A DNA stretch of 16,568 nucleotides from Kiritimatiellia bacterium (GTDB lineage Bacteria > Verrucomicrobiota > Kiritimatiellia > RFP12 > UBA1067), in assembly GCA_016296065.1 (NCBI GenBank), contig JAEDKA010000071.1, positions 1 to 16,568 on the forward strand, read 5' to 3'. Positions 1 through 7,332 of this stretch are shown in pieces. The notes under the pieces are model-generated. The model ran no database searches. It was not told the origin of the DNA and saw only the letters and a program-made list of their open reading frames with translations. Position numbers and translations under genes: made by a program. Numbering within the stretch: position 1 is the first letter of the stretch; the number at the start of each line of letters is the position of its first letter.

Positions 1-318
1 CCAAACGCTCGGAGTTCAATTACAAACCGGAAGTGGATTTTCACTTAACGCAAAAATGAAAATTGCCACTTCACCCTTTGTTTACTGGGGTGTGGCCGTT
101 ATCATGCCAGAAAAAGTGGGGAACCTCCAACGCGGTCTTTGGAATGCCGTTTCCGCGCCTCCGGCTAAGGTCTCCGCGAAGAGGCGCAAAAAACCCAAAC
201 TGACGGATTTTCATGTCGGCGAATTTCGGCGAATTTTGACCCTCGCCGGGGCGATGTGCGCGAGACCCTTGTAAAATGGGCCTCAAACGCATGTCGCGCC
301 GATTTTTAAAATCCTTAA

Positions 319-367
319 CTGACAAAAATATCAGTGAAATATCAGTGAAATATCAGTGATTTGTCAG
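319..367. repeat. Three 11-bp phased repeats inside an inverted repeat (candidate operator)
   Basis: Three perfect head-to-tail copies of AAATATCAGTG occupy 326-336, 337-347 and 348-358. Each copy followed by A contains the odd dyad TCA-G-TGA. The array is bracketed by CTGACAAA (319-326) and its exact reverse complement TTTGTCAG (360-367). The 11-bp period puts the dyads on one face of the helix, centred about 45, 56 and 67 bp upstream of the predicted yifB transcription start. That placement would suit an activator or cooperative repressor. The bound protein is unknown. Confidence 0.6.
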
Positions 368-385
368 AATACTTTTTGCGGAATA

Positions 386-394
386 TGCGATAAT
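386..394 (+). promoter_or_regulatory. Extended -10 promoter for yifB
   Basis: TGC-GATAAT reads as an extended -10 element (TG at 386-387, hexamer 389-394). A TTGTCA hexamer at 361-366 resembles a -35 box but lies 22 bp away, which is too far for a normal spacer. Recognition is therefore probably by the extended -10 plus a factor bound at the upstream repeats. The start would be near 401, giving a leader of about 35 nt with an AAAGGAA-type ribosome site before the ATG at 436. Confidence 0.55.
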
Positions 395-435
395 GTTTCC
401 GTATCCAGAACCAATCGGAAAGGAACGGAAACAAG

Positions 436-1977
436 ATGGTTGCAAGATGCTATTCGGGTGCGATAAACGGTGTTGACGCGTCGACGGTCGAGATCGAGGT
501 CAGCTCGGCGAAGTCGACGAGCTCGTTCGCCATAGTCGGTCTCCCCGACCAGGCGGTGAAGGAGGCGAAGGACCGCGTGTCGACCGCGCTCAAGAACTCG
601 GGCTTCCGCACGAAGGACGAGTATGCCATCACCGTCAACCTCGCGCCTGCGGACGTGAGGAAGGAAGGTCCCATCTACGATCTTCCAATAGCCGTCGCGT
701 TGCTGCGAGCGACGAAGCGTCTGAGGAACGAGCAGCTCGAGGAGTACGCGTTCGCGGGAGAGCTTTCGCTAGCGGGCGGCGTGAGGCGCGTAAGGGGGAT
801 AATACCGATAGTGATGGAGATGCGCCGCATCGGGCGGCGCGCGGTGTTCGTCCCTGAGGAGAACGCCGATGAGGCGAGCGTCGTCCCGGGGATAGACGTC
901 ATACCAGTGAGGACCCTTGCCGAGGCAGTCGCGTGCCTCAACGGCGAGATAACGATAGAGCCGCACGTGACGGACCTAGCTGGGCTTGTCGCCGCCGAAG
1001 AGGGGCATGGCGACGACTTCGCGGACATCAAGGGGCAGGAGAACCTGCGCGGCGCCATTGAGACCGCAGTCGCGGGAGGACACAACATGCTGATGATCGG
1101 CGCGCCCGGCTCGGGCAAGACGATGATCGCGCGGCGGATTCCCTCGATACTCCCGCCCATGACCGTGGAGGAGGCGCTGGAGGTGTCGAAGATACACTCG
1201 GTCGCCGGACGCGAGAAGGGCGGCGGCGTGTTCGTGACGTCGCGTCCGTTCCGCGCGCCGCACCACACAGTGAGTTCCATTGGCCTTCTCGGCGGAGGGA
1301 CGCGTCCCGTGCCGGGGGAGGTGTCGCTTGCGCACAGGGGAGTTCTCTTCCTCGACGAGTTCGCGGAGTTCCCGAGGAGCGCGCTCGAGGTGCTTCGCCA
1401 GCCGCTCGAGGACGGCCACGTCGCGGTTTCTCGCGCGGCGGCGGCGTACGACTTCCCGTCGCGCTTCATGCTCGTCGCGGCGATGAATCCGTGTCCGTGC
1501 GGATACTATCCGACGGACGACTGCAGGTGCAACCAGGCGCAGGTGCTGAAGTACCAGCAGCGCGTGTCCGGCCCGGTGCTAGACCGAATCGACATCCAGT
1601 GCGGCGTCAAGGCCGTTGAGCCGGACGAGCTGGAGAACCTGGAGCCGGGCGAGTCGAGCGCGGCGATAAGATCGCGCGTCATCGCCGCGAGGGCGATACA
1701 GGCCGAGCGCTACCGCGGGATGCGCGGCGTCATAACGAACGCGGACGCGAAGAGCAGGGACCTCAAGGACATCTGCCGGCTCACTGACAAGGCGGCGGAT
1801 GCGCTCCACGACAAGCTCCATGCGCTCAACCTCTCGGCGCGCGCGTACGACAGAGTCCTCAGGGTCGCGCGCACGTGCGCTGACCTCAAGGGGCGGCTCG
1901 ACGTCACGGAGGAGGACGTGTTCGCGGCGGCGAGCTACCGCGAGCTCGACCGCGGAGGAGACTCTTTCTGGGCCTGA
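436..1977 (+). CDS. yifB: YifB/ComM-family AAA+ ATPase (Mg-chelatase-like)
   Basis: The 513-residue product matches the YifB/ComM family in length and order of domains. An N-terminal Lon-S16-like fold starts with the typical MVARCYSGAINGVDA and IVGLPDQAVKEAKDRV segments. The Mg-chelatase ATPase core has Walker A GAPGSGKT (222-229) and Walker B VLFLDE (303-308). A cysteine cluster NPCPCGYYPTDDCRC (351-365) follows, then a C-terminal LSARAYDRVLRVARTCADL segment. In Gram-negative competent bacteria ComM is a hexameric helicase that drives branch migration while transformed DNA is integrated by RecA. That role here is inferred. It is first in a run leading to yraN and recA, which supports a recombination job. 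Confidence 0.93.
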   Translation: MVARCYSGAINGVDASTVEIEVSSAKSTSSFAIVGLPDQAVKEAKDRVSTALKNSGFRTKDEYAITVNLAPADVRKEGPIYDLPIAVALLRATKRLRNEQLEEYAFAGELSLAGGVRRVRGIIPIVMEMRRIGRRAVFVPEENADEASVVPGIDVIPVRTLAEAVACLNGEITIEPHVTDLAGLVAAEEGHGDDFADIKGQENLRGAIETAVAGGHNMLMIGAPGSGKTMIARRIPSILPPMTVEEALEVSKIHSVAGREKGGGVFVTSRPFRAPHHTVSSIGLLGGGTRPVPGEVSLAHRGVLFLDEFAEFPRSALEVLRQPLEDGHVAVSRAAAAYDFPSRFMLVAAMNPCPCGYYPTDDCRCNQAQVLKYQQRVSGPVLDRIDIQCGVKAVEPDELENLEPGESSAAIRSRVIAARAIQAERYRGMRGVITNADAKSRDLKDICRLTDKAADALHDKLHALNLSARAYDRVLRVARTCADLKGRLDVTEEDVFAAASYRELDRGGDSFWA

Positions 1978-2024
1978 GTAGGGCCCGGGGAAAACAAAAC
2001 AACGAAAAGGAAAGGAACAGGAAG

Positions 2025-2624
2025 ATGAACGAGACAATGCAGCAGAAGGTCGCGCAGCAGCCGGGGCAGTTTCGTCCCAGCCTTGCGCTCTACCACGCGA
2101 ACGGAAAGGGCACCGGAGGGGCGATCAAGATGACGCTCCACCCGGCTCACGACGACACTGACGGATGCATCATGCTGACGATGGCGAACCAGCTGACTAT
2201 CGGCGACAGGCGCGGGCCGAACCCGACCTTCCCGAGGTTCGACTGGGACGGCAGGCTCACGGTGAAGCTCGACTTCACGGACCTCACCGAGATGCTGATG
2301 GTCTTCCGCGGCGAGCGCGAGTCGATAGGAGACGGGAAGGGGCTCTTCCACACGACCTCACAGTTCACGACGAGCATAAACCTCCGACACATCGTGGAGC
2401 CGACGAACTGCTACTCGCTCGAGCTTTTCCGCACGTCGCGGGAAGGGCAGGGCGAGTCGCGCGCGCGGTTCATACTGGCTCCCAACGAGGCGCTCGGCAT
2501 CAGCCTTGCGATTGAGAAGTCGTTCGGCGTCATCTGCTTCGGGATCCCGATGCTCGTGCCGCACGACACGTCGAAGTACCGCCGCGAGACGCGGGAGGCG
2601 CGCAATGCCCAGGCAGCGGCGTGA
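2025..2624 (+). CDS. Unrecognised 199-aa protein, candidate Whirly-like ssDNA-binding protein
   Basis: I cannot name a family with certainty. The layout looks like two blocks of beta strands, each followed by a helix. Strands lie around 18-60, then FDW (72-74) and LTVKLDFTDLTEMLMVF (78-94) as strand plus helix. KGLFHTT (105-111), SINLRHIVEP (117-126) and YSLELFRT (130-137) come next, then a strand-helix end RARFILAPNEALGISLAIEK (146-165). Plant Whirly proteins show the same order: FDW, a strand-helix with TEM, an FFHDP-KG loop, VLKVEP, FNLSVQ, and a helix after an E-A pair. I therefore infer a Whirly/PC4-type ssDNA binder by pattern, not by search. The charged tail after 176 looks disordered. 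AAAGGAA at 2011-2017 sets the ATG. The next gene starts inside it. Its place between yifB and yraN-recA fits a DNA-binding role. Confidence 0.85.
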   Translation: MNETMQQKVAQQPGQFRPSLALYHANGKGTGGAIKMTLHPAHDDTDGCIMLTMANQLTIGDRRGPNPTFPRFDWDGRLTVKLDFTDLTEMLMVFRGERESIGDGKGLFHTTSQFTTSINLRHIVEPTNCYSLELFRTSREGQGESRARFILAPNEALGISLAIEKSFGVICFGIPMLVPHDTSKYRRETREARNAQAAA

Positions 2625-3048
2625 GACCTCCAACGTCGGCGTACGCCACGGCGAATGGGGCGAAGACGTCGCGGTCGAGTTTCTCCGCGTCCACGGATAC
2701 GAGATTGTCGACCGCAACGTCCGCCCCTGCTCGCGCGACCGCAGGCTCGAGATCGACGTCGTCGCGTACGACAGGATGTACGACGTGATGACGTTCGTAG
2801 AGGTCAAGCAGCATGCGCAGCGTAGTCCGTACGCCACGCGTCTGCGCAGCGTCGACCGCCGCAAGCGCGACCTCCTAAGGCGCGCGTGCAGGACGTGGAT
2901 CGCGAAGGAGCGCTGGACCGGCGCGTACCGCTTCGACGTCATCGAGGTGTACGGCACGCCGAACGCGGCGTGCCGCGCCGAGATAGACCACATTCCGGGC
3001 GTGAGGCTCTTCGAGAAAACGGAGCGCTTCGTGGACTGGAACAGATAA
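2605..3048 (+). CDS. yraN: YraN/UPF0102-family nuclease-like protein
   Basis: The 147-residue product has the YraN pattern of a small restriction-endonuclease-like (PD-(D/E)XK) fold: GEWGEDVAVEFLRVHGYEIV near the start, RNVR (37-40), then LEIDVV with E49 and D51, and FVEVK with E66 and K68 as the likely metal site. Most relatives have Gly before EID, here Leu, but the charged residues are kept. I chose ATG 2605 over upstream starts because GGGAGG at 2593-2598 sits 6 nt before it and the protein then begins where the family usually does. It overlaps the preceding gene by 20 nt, so the two are probably translationally coupled. YraN's exact role is unsettled, but it commonly sits near DNA-processing genes. 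Confidence 0.85.
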   Translation: MPRQRRETSNVGVRHGEWGEDVAVEFLRVHGYEIVDRNVRPCSRDRRLEIDVVAYDRMYDVMTFVEVKQHAQRSPYATRLRSVDRRKRDLLRRACRTWIAKERWTGAYRFDVIEVYGTPNAACRAEIDHIPGVRLFEKTERFVDWNR

Positions 3049-3078
3049 ACAGGTGAACAGAACAAGGAGGACAAAAAG

Positions 3079-4085
<1,007 letters not shown>

Positions 4086-4089
<4 letters not shown>

Positions 4090-5261
4090 TAAGCGAGCGG
4101 CACGTCCAGGCGATCTGGTACGACCGCGCGCTCCGGCCGGAGAGGCTCTACGCCGTCGGCAGATCCGCCGCGTCGGGAGGCGAGGTGCGAGTCGTCGATC
4201 CCGGCGCGTGGAACCTCGGGCCCGGCCCCGACTTCCTCGGTGCGGTGATCGAGTTGGGTCCGGAGCGCCGAAGGCTCTGCGGGGACGTCGAGGTGCACAT
4301 GGGGCCGTCGGACTGGACGGCGCACGGGCACGGGGAGGATGCGGCGTACCGCAACGTCGTCGCGCACGTCACGTGGCGATACGGACCTCCTCCCGCGTCG
4401 CTCCCGCCGCGCGCGGTTTCGATCTGGCTCGGACGCTTTCTTGCGTCCGACCCGGGATTCTCGCCTGACGCGATCGACCTCGGGGCGTATCCGTTCGCGC
4501 GGCTGCCGTCGGGCGAGAGGGCGTGCTTCGAGGCGCTGAGGGGCGATCCGGACGCGGCGCGCGCGGCGCTTGCGGAGGCGGGGCGGAGGCGGCTCGCGGA
4601 GAAGGCGTCGCGCATGCGTGCGCAGCTTGCCGGCTGCCGGGATCCGTTGCAGCTGTTCTACGCCGAGATGATGGGCGCGCTCGGCTACAGCAGGAACGCC
4701 GCGGCGTTCCGCGCCATCGCTGCGGCAGTTCCGTACAGGCGGCTCGTCGCAGAGCCCGAAAACGCGGCGGCCGCGCTCGTCGCCGCGGCGTCGTTTGCGG
4801 ATGTGTCGCGGGGCGGACGCCCCTGCAATGCGCCCGAGCGAAGGCTCGAGGCGGCGGCGGAGCTGTTCGTGACTACGCCTGTGATGAGCCTTGCGGAGGC
4901 ATGGGACTTCTCGCCGAAGGCCTGCCGCGAGCTCGTCGGGACGATGTCCGCGCGGCACATCGTAGGGCGCGGACGCGGCGCGGCGGTGCTCGCGAACATC
5001 GTCGTGCCGTGGGCGATGGCGGAGGGGCGGCTCGAGCGAGCGCCGGACTGGCTCCCGCCGGAAGACGTTTCAGAGCCCGTGCGGCTGATGGCGTTCAGGA
5101 TGCTCGGACGCGACCACAACCCCGCCGCATTCTACGCCGGAAACGGGCTTCTGATACAGGGTTTGATAGGCGTTTACCGCGAGTTTTGCTCGTCCGCTCA
5201 CCCCGACTGCGAAAAATGCCGTCTGCCCGCGTTGGACAAACGCGGCCGATTTATGATATAA
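4086..5261 (+). CDS. DUF2851 family protein
   Basis: The 391-residue product matches the DUF2851 family, whose function is not established. The hallmark is the N-terminal block GDVEVHMGPSDWTAHGH followed by YRNVVAHVTW, preceded by NLGPGPDFLGAVIELG. The acidic and histidine residues look like a metal or nuclease-type site, but that is my inference. Near the C-terminus, a CSSAHPDCEKC cluster resembles a zinc-binding knuckle. The gene starts with ATG at 4086, sharing ATGA with the recA stop, so it is translated with recA. Its last codons overlap the hisG promoter: the stop TAA (5259-5261) lies inside the TATAAT box. Tight linkage to recA suggests, without proving, a DNA-related task. Confidence 0.85.
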
Positions 5262-5262
5262 T
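5254..5262 (+). promoter_or_regulatory. Extended -10 promoter for hisG
   Basis: TGA-TATAAT (TG 5254-5255, consensus hexamer 5257-5262) lies within the AT-rich TTTATGATATAATTT. A TTGGAC hexamer at 5232-5237 is a possible -35 at a 19-bp spacing. The hexamer overlaps the stop codon of the DUF2851 gene. Transcription should start near 5269, giving a leader of about 30 nt with AAGGGA at 5280-5285 upstream of the hisG ATG. Confidence 0.75.
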
Positions 5263-5299
5263 TTGCGGGTTTTTTGAACAAGGGAAAGAAAAGCAACAC

Positions 5300-6169
5300 A
5301 TGGCAATCGTTCTCGGACTACCGAAAGGAAGCTTGCAGGAGTCGACCTTCGCGCTGTTCAAGCGCGCGGGCTTCAACGTCTCTTGCTCAAGCCGCAGCTA
5401 CACGCCCACGATCGACGACGAGGAGATCAAGTGCCGCCTTCTGAGGCCGCAGGAGATGAGCCGCTACGTCGAGCTCGGGCTTCTCGATGCGGGCATCTGC
5501 GGATACGACTGGGTGTACGAGAACGGCTCGGACGTCCAGGAGATCTGCGAGCTCAACTACTCGAAGGCGACGTCGAATCCGGTCCGCTGGGTTCTGGCCG
5601 TCCCCAACGACTCGAAGATCAAGACCGTTAAGGACCTCCAGGGCAAGCGCATCTCGACCGAGGCTATCGGGCTCGTCAAGCGCTATCTCAAGAAGCACGG
5701 CGTGAAGGCGGACGTGGAGTTCAGCTGGGGCGCGACCGAGGTCAAGGCCCCGGAGCTTGTGGACGCGATCGTCGACCTCACCGAGACCGGCTCGTCGCTC
5801 CGCGCGAACAACCTCCGCATCGTCGACACGATACTAACCTCGACCACCCGCTTCATCGCGAACAAGAAGAGCTGGAAGAACTCCGCGAAGCGCGCGAAGC
5901 TCGAGCAGCTAAAGATGCTCCTCACGGGAGCGCTCGAGGCGCAGAGGCGCGTCCTTCTCAAGTGCAACGCCCCGGCGAAGACGCTCGAAAAGGTCGTGAA
6001 GGTCATGCCCGCGCTGCACGCGCCGACGGTCAACAAGCTCTCGGGAGGCGACTGGTTCGCGGTCGAGAGCGTCGTCGAGGAGAAGGCGGTTCGCGACCTC
6101 ATCCCGCAGCTCACGAAGAACGGGGCGACGGGCATCATCGAGCTTCCGCTCAACAAGATAATTTTCTGA
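5300..6169 (+). CDS. hisG: ATP phosphoribosyltransferase HisG, long form
   Basis: HisG condenses ATP and PRPP in the first step of histidine synthesis. The product is 289 residues, the size of the long form, which has its own C-terminal ACT-like regulatory domain for histidine feedback and needs no HisZ partner. Family marks are GLPKGSLQE at the start, LLDAGICGYDWVYENG, and the PRPP loop VDLTETGSSL (158-167) followed by RANNLRIVDTI. The C-terminal part around ALHAPTVNKLSGGDWFAVESVV fits the regulatory domain. ATG 5300 is the natural start, following a strong promoter and a purine-rich leader. No other his gene is in the window, so it stands apart from any his operon. Confidence 0.95.
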   Translation: MAIVLGLPKGSLQESTFALFKRAGFNVSCSSRSYTPTIDDEEIKCRLLRPQEMSRYVELGLLDAGICGYDWVYENGSDVQEICELNYSKATSNPVRWVLAVPNDSKIKTVKDLQGKRISTEAIGLVKRYLKKHGVKADVEFSWGATEVKAPELVDAIVDLTETGSSLRANNLRIVDTILTSTTRFIANKKSWKNSAKRAKLEQLKMLLTGALEAQRRVLLKCNAPAKTLEKVVKVMPALHAPTVNKLSGGDWFAVESVVEEKAVRDLIPQLTKNGATGIIELPLNKIIF

Positions 6170-6220
6170 GTCAGAAAACGGCCTAGCTAGCCGAAAAAAC
6201 AAAATCAAGGAGAAAAACCC

Positions 6221-6310
6221 ATGGGTTCCATCAAGAAGAAACGCCGCAAAAAAATGTCCAAGCACAAATACGACAAGCGCATGAAGGCGCAGCGGCACAA
6301 AAACAAGTAA
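6221..6310 (+). CDS. bS22/mS38-type (AURKAIP1/COX24 domain) ribosomal mini-protein
   Basis: This 29-codon frame begins MGSIKKKRRKKMSKHKY and is very basic throughout. It matches the short bacterial AURKAIP1/COX24-domain proteins, whose core is MGSV(I)KKRRKRMSKKKH. The mycobacterial example bS22 and mitochondrial mS38 bind the small ribosomal subunit near the decoding site. AAGGAG at 6207-6212 with an 8-nt spacer and a strong hairpin terminator just after the stop both support a real gene. It lies 51 nt after hisG, probably on the same transcript, as I see no promoter in between. Such genes are easily missed because of their length. Confidence 0.85.
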   Translation: MGSIKKKRRKKMSKHKYDKRMKAQRHKNK

Positions 6311-6318
6311 GCACCGCG

Positions 6319-6347
6319 AAGGCCCGGCCGAAAAGCCGGGCCTTTCA
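6319..6347 (+). terminator. Rho-independent terminator after the mini-gene
   Basis: AAGGCCCGGC (6319-6328) pairs perfectly with GCCGGGCCTT (6335-6344) around the loop CGAAAA. Only a short T run follows (TTTC at 6343-6346), so the hairpin is strong but the U tract is weak. It separates the hisG transcript from the htpX promoter 22 bp further on. Confidence 0.75.
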
Positions 6348-6368
6348 TATGCCCTGCCGCGCGATTTA

Positions 6369-6377
6369 TGGTATAAT
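6369..6377 (+). promoter_or_regulatory. Extended -10 promoter for htpX (leaderless geometry)
   Basis: TGG-TATAAT (TG 6369-6370, hexamer 6372-6377) lies within TTTATGGTATAAT. No -35 match is visible at 16-18 bp. Only six bases (6378-6383) separate the hexamer from the htpX ATG, so transcription would start at or within a base or two of the A of the start codon. Confidence 0.75.
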
Positions 6378-6383
6378 AGCCCC

Positions 6384-7286
6384 ATGAAACGACTTTTCCT
6401 GTTTTTTGCGACCAACATTGCAGCCGTTGCGATGCTCTCGGTCGCCGCCTTCGTGGTGTGCTCGTTCTTCGGCGTCGACCTCTCTGCAGCGCTTGGGGAG
6501 GGCGGCTATGCGCCGCTTCTGCTGTTCTCGTTCGTCATGGGAATGGCGGGCTCGCTGATCTCGCTGTTCCTTTCCAAGACGATGGTGAAGGCGCGGATGA
6601 AGTGCCGCGTCATCGACGGGACTGAGGGCGAGGCTGAGCGCTGGCTCGTGTCGACCGTAGAGGACCTCGCGCGCCGCGCGAACCTGAAGACGCCCGAGGT
6701 CGCCATATACCCGGGCGCGGCGAACGCGTTCGCGACGGGTGCCTTCAAGAACTCGGCGCTTGTCGCCGTCTCGACGGACATCATGGGCCAGATGACGCGG
6801 GAGGAGCTCCGTGCCGTGCTCGGACACGAGATGACGCACGTCGCGAACGGCGACATGGTCACGATGGGCCTTACGCAGGGCGTAATCAACACCTTCGTCA
6901 TATTCTTCTCTCATATAGTCGCCCAGATAGTGCAGGGCGCGCTGAGCGGCAGGGAGGGCCGCAGGAACCGCGCCGGATACGGGCTCTACCATGTCATAGT
7001 GATGGTCATGCAGATGGCGCTCGGCTTCCTGTCGTCCATGATCCTCATGTGGTACAGCCGTCGCCGCGAGTTTGCCGCAGACGCGGGGTCGGCGCGGCTG
7101 CTCGGCTCTCCCGCGCCGATGATCGCCGCCTTGAGGCGCCTCGGCAATCTCCAGCCGGGCGTCCTGCCGGACTCCCTCAAGGCATTCGGGATCGGAGGCA
7201 AGATGTCCTCGCTCTTCGCGTCGCATCCCCCGCTCGAGGACAGGATAAACGCGCTAATGAACATGCCTCCGGACACTTCGTTCTGA
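6384..7286 (+). CDS. htpX: HtpX-family M48 zinc metalloprotease
   Basis: HtpX is an inner-membrane protease that degrades misfolded membrane proteins, alongside FtsH. The 300-residue product begins MKRLFLFFATNIAAVAML, as HtpX proteins do, with two N-terminal membrane segments (about 3-30 and 47-70). The zinc site is HEMTH (148-152), with a third ligand at E229 in REFAAD. Two more hydrophobic segments lie between these motifs (about 170-190 and 205-225). No Shine-Dalgarno site precedes the ATG and the promoter is only six bases upstream, so the mRNA looks leaderless. The N-terminal match to the family argues against an internal start. Confidence 0.95.
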   Translation: MKRLFLFFATNIAAVAMLSVAAFVVCSFFGVDLSAALGEGGYAPLLLFSFVMGMAGSLISLFLSKTMVKARMKCRVIDGTEGEAERWLVSTVEDLARRANLKTPEVAIYPGAANAFATGAFKNSALVAVSTDIMGQMTREELRAVLGHEMTHVANGDMVTMGLTQGVINTFVIFFSHIVAQIVQGALSGREGRRNRAGYGLYHVIVMVMQMALGFLSSMILMWYSRRREFAADAGSARLLGSPAPMIAALRRLGNLQPGVLPDSLKAFGIGGKMSSLFASHPPLEDRINALMNMPPDTSF

Positions 7287-7293
7287 ACCTTCG

Positions 7294-7310
7294 CGGCCGA
7301 CGGGCCGTTT
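7294..7310 (+). terminator. Weak hairpin after htpX
   Basis: CGGCC (7294-7298) pairs with GGCCG (7303-7307) across GACG, followed by TTT. The stem is short and the T run minimal, so termination here would be partial at best. The next gene starts 23 nt later with no clear promoter of its own. Confidence 0.25.
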
Positions 7311-7332
7311 ACCCTTAGGAAAGGTTTAAGCT

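Larger units (their letters stand above)
1..435. other. Intergenic region with repeats, no convincing gene
   Basis: This stretch is richer in A/T than the rest of the window. One + frame is open from the window edge (about position 2) to a stop at 272-274, but its codons lack the strong third-position G/C bias of the neighbours and I recognise no protein in it, so I treat it as non-coding. It could at most be the end of an upstream gene. Visible structure includes an interrupted inverted repeat (AAGTGG..TTTTCA at 31-43 against TGAAAA..CCACTT at 57-71), a 10-bp tandem duplication TCGGCGAATT at 216-235, the odd palindrome GATTTTTAAAATC at 301-313, a bracketed 11-bp repeat array at 319-367, and the yifB promoter. 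Confidence 0.6.

Noticed and set aside
158..190. GCGCCTC/GAGGCGC hairpin in the left region
   Set aside because: It is followed by A residues on the + strand and preceded by T on the minus strand, so it is not a terminator in either direction.
56..274. A 72-codon + frame in the left intergenic region
   Set aside because: Codon third positions are not biased as in real genes here, no ribosome site precedes the ATG, and nothing in the protein is recognisable.
326..358. CRISPR or origin iterons
   Set aside because: The repeats are 11 bp with no spacers, and no replication initiator gene or DnaA box cluster is nearby. A transcriptional operator fits the promoter context better.
6179..6193. Hairpin CGGC/GCCG just after hisG as a terminator
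   Set aside because: A four-base stem followed by A residues, not T. The mini-gene's ribosome site follows, so the transcript probably continues.
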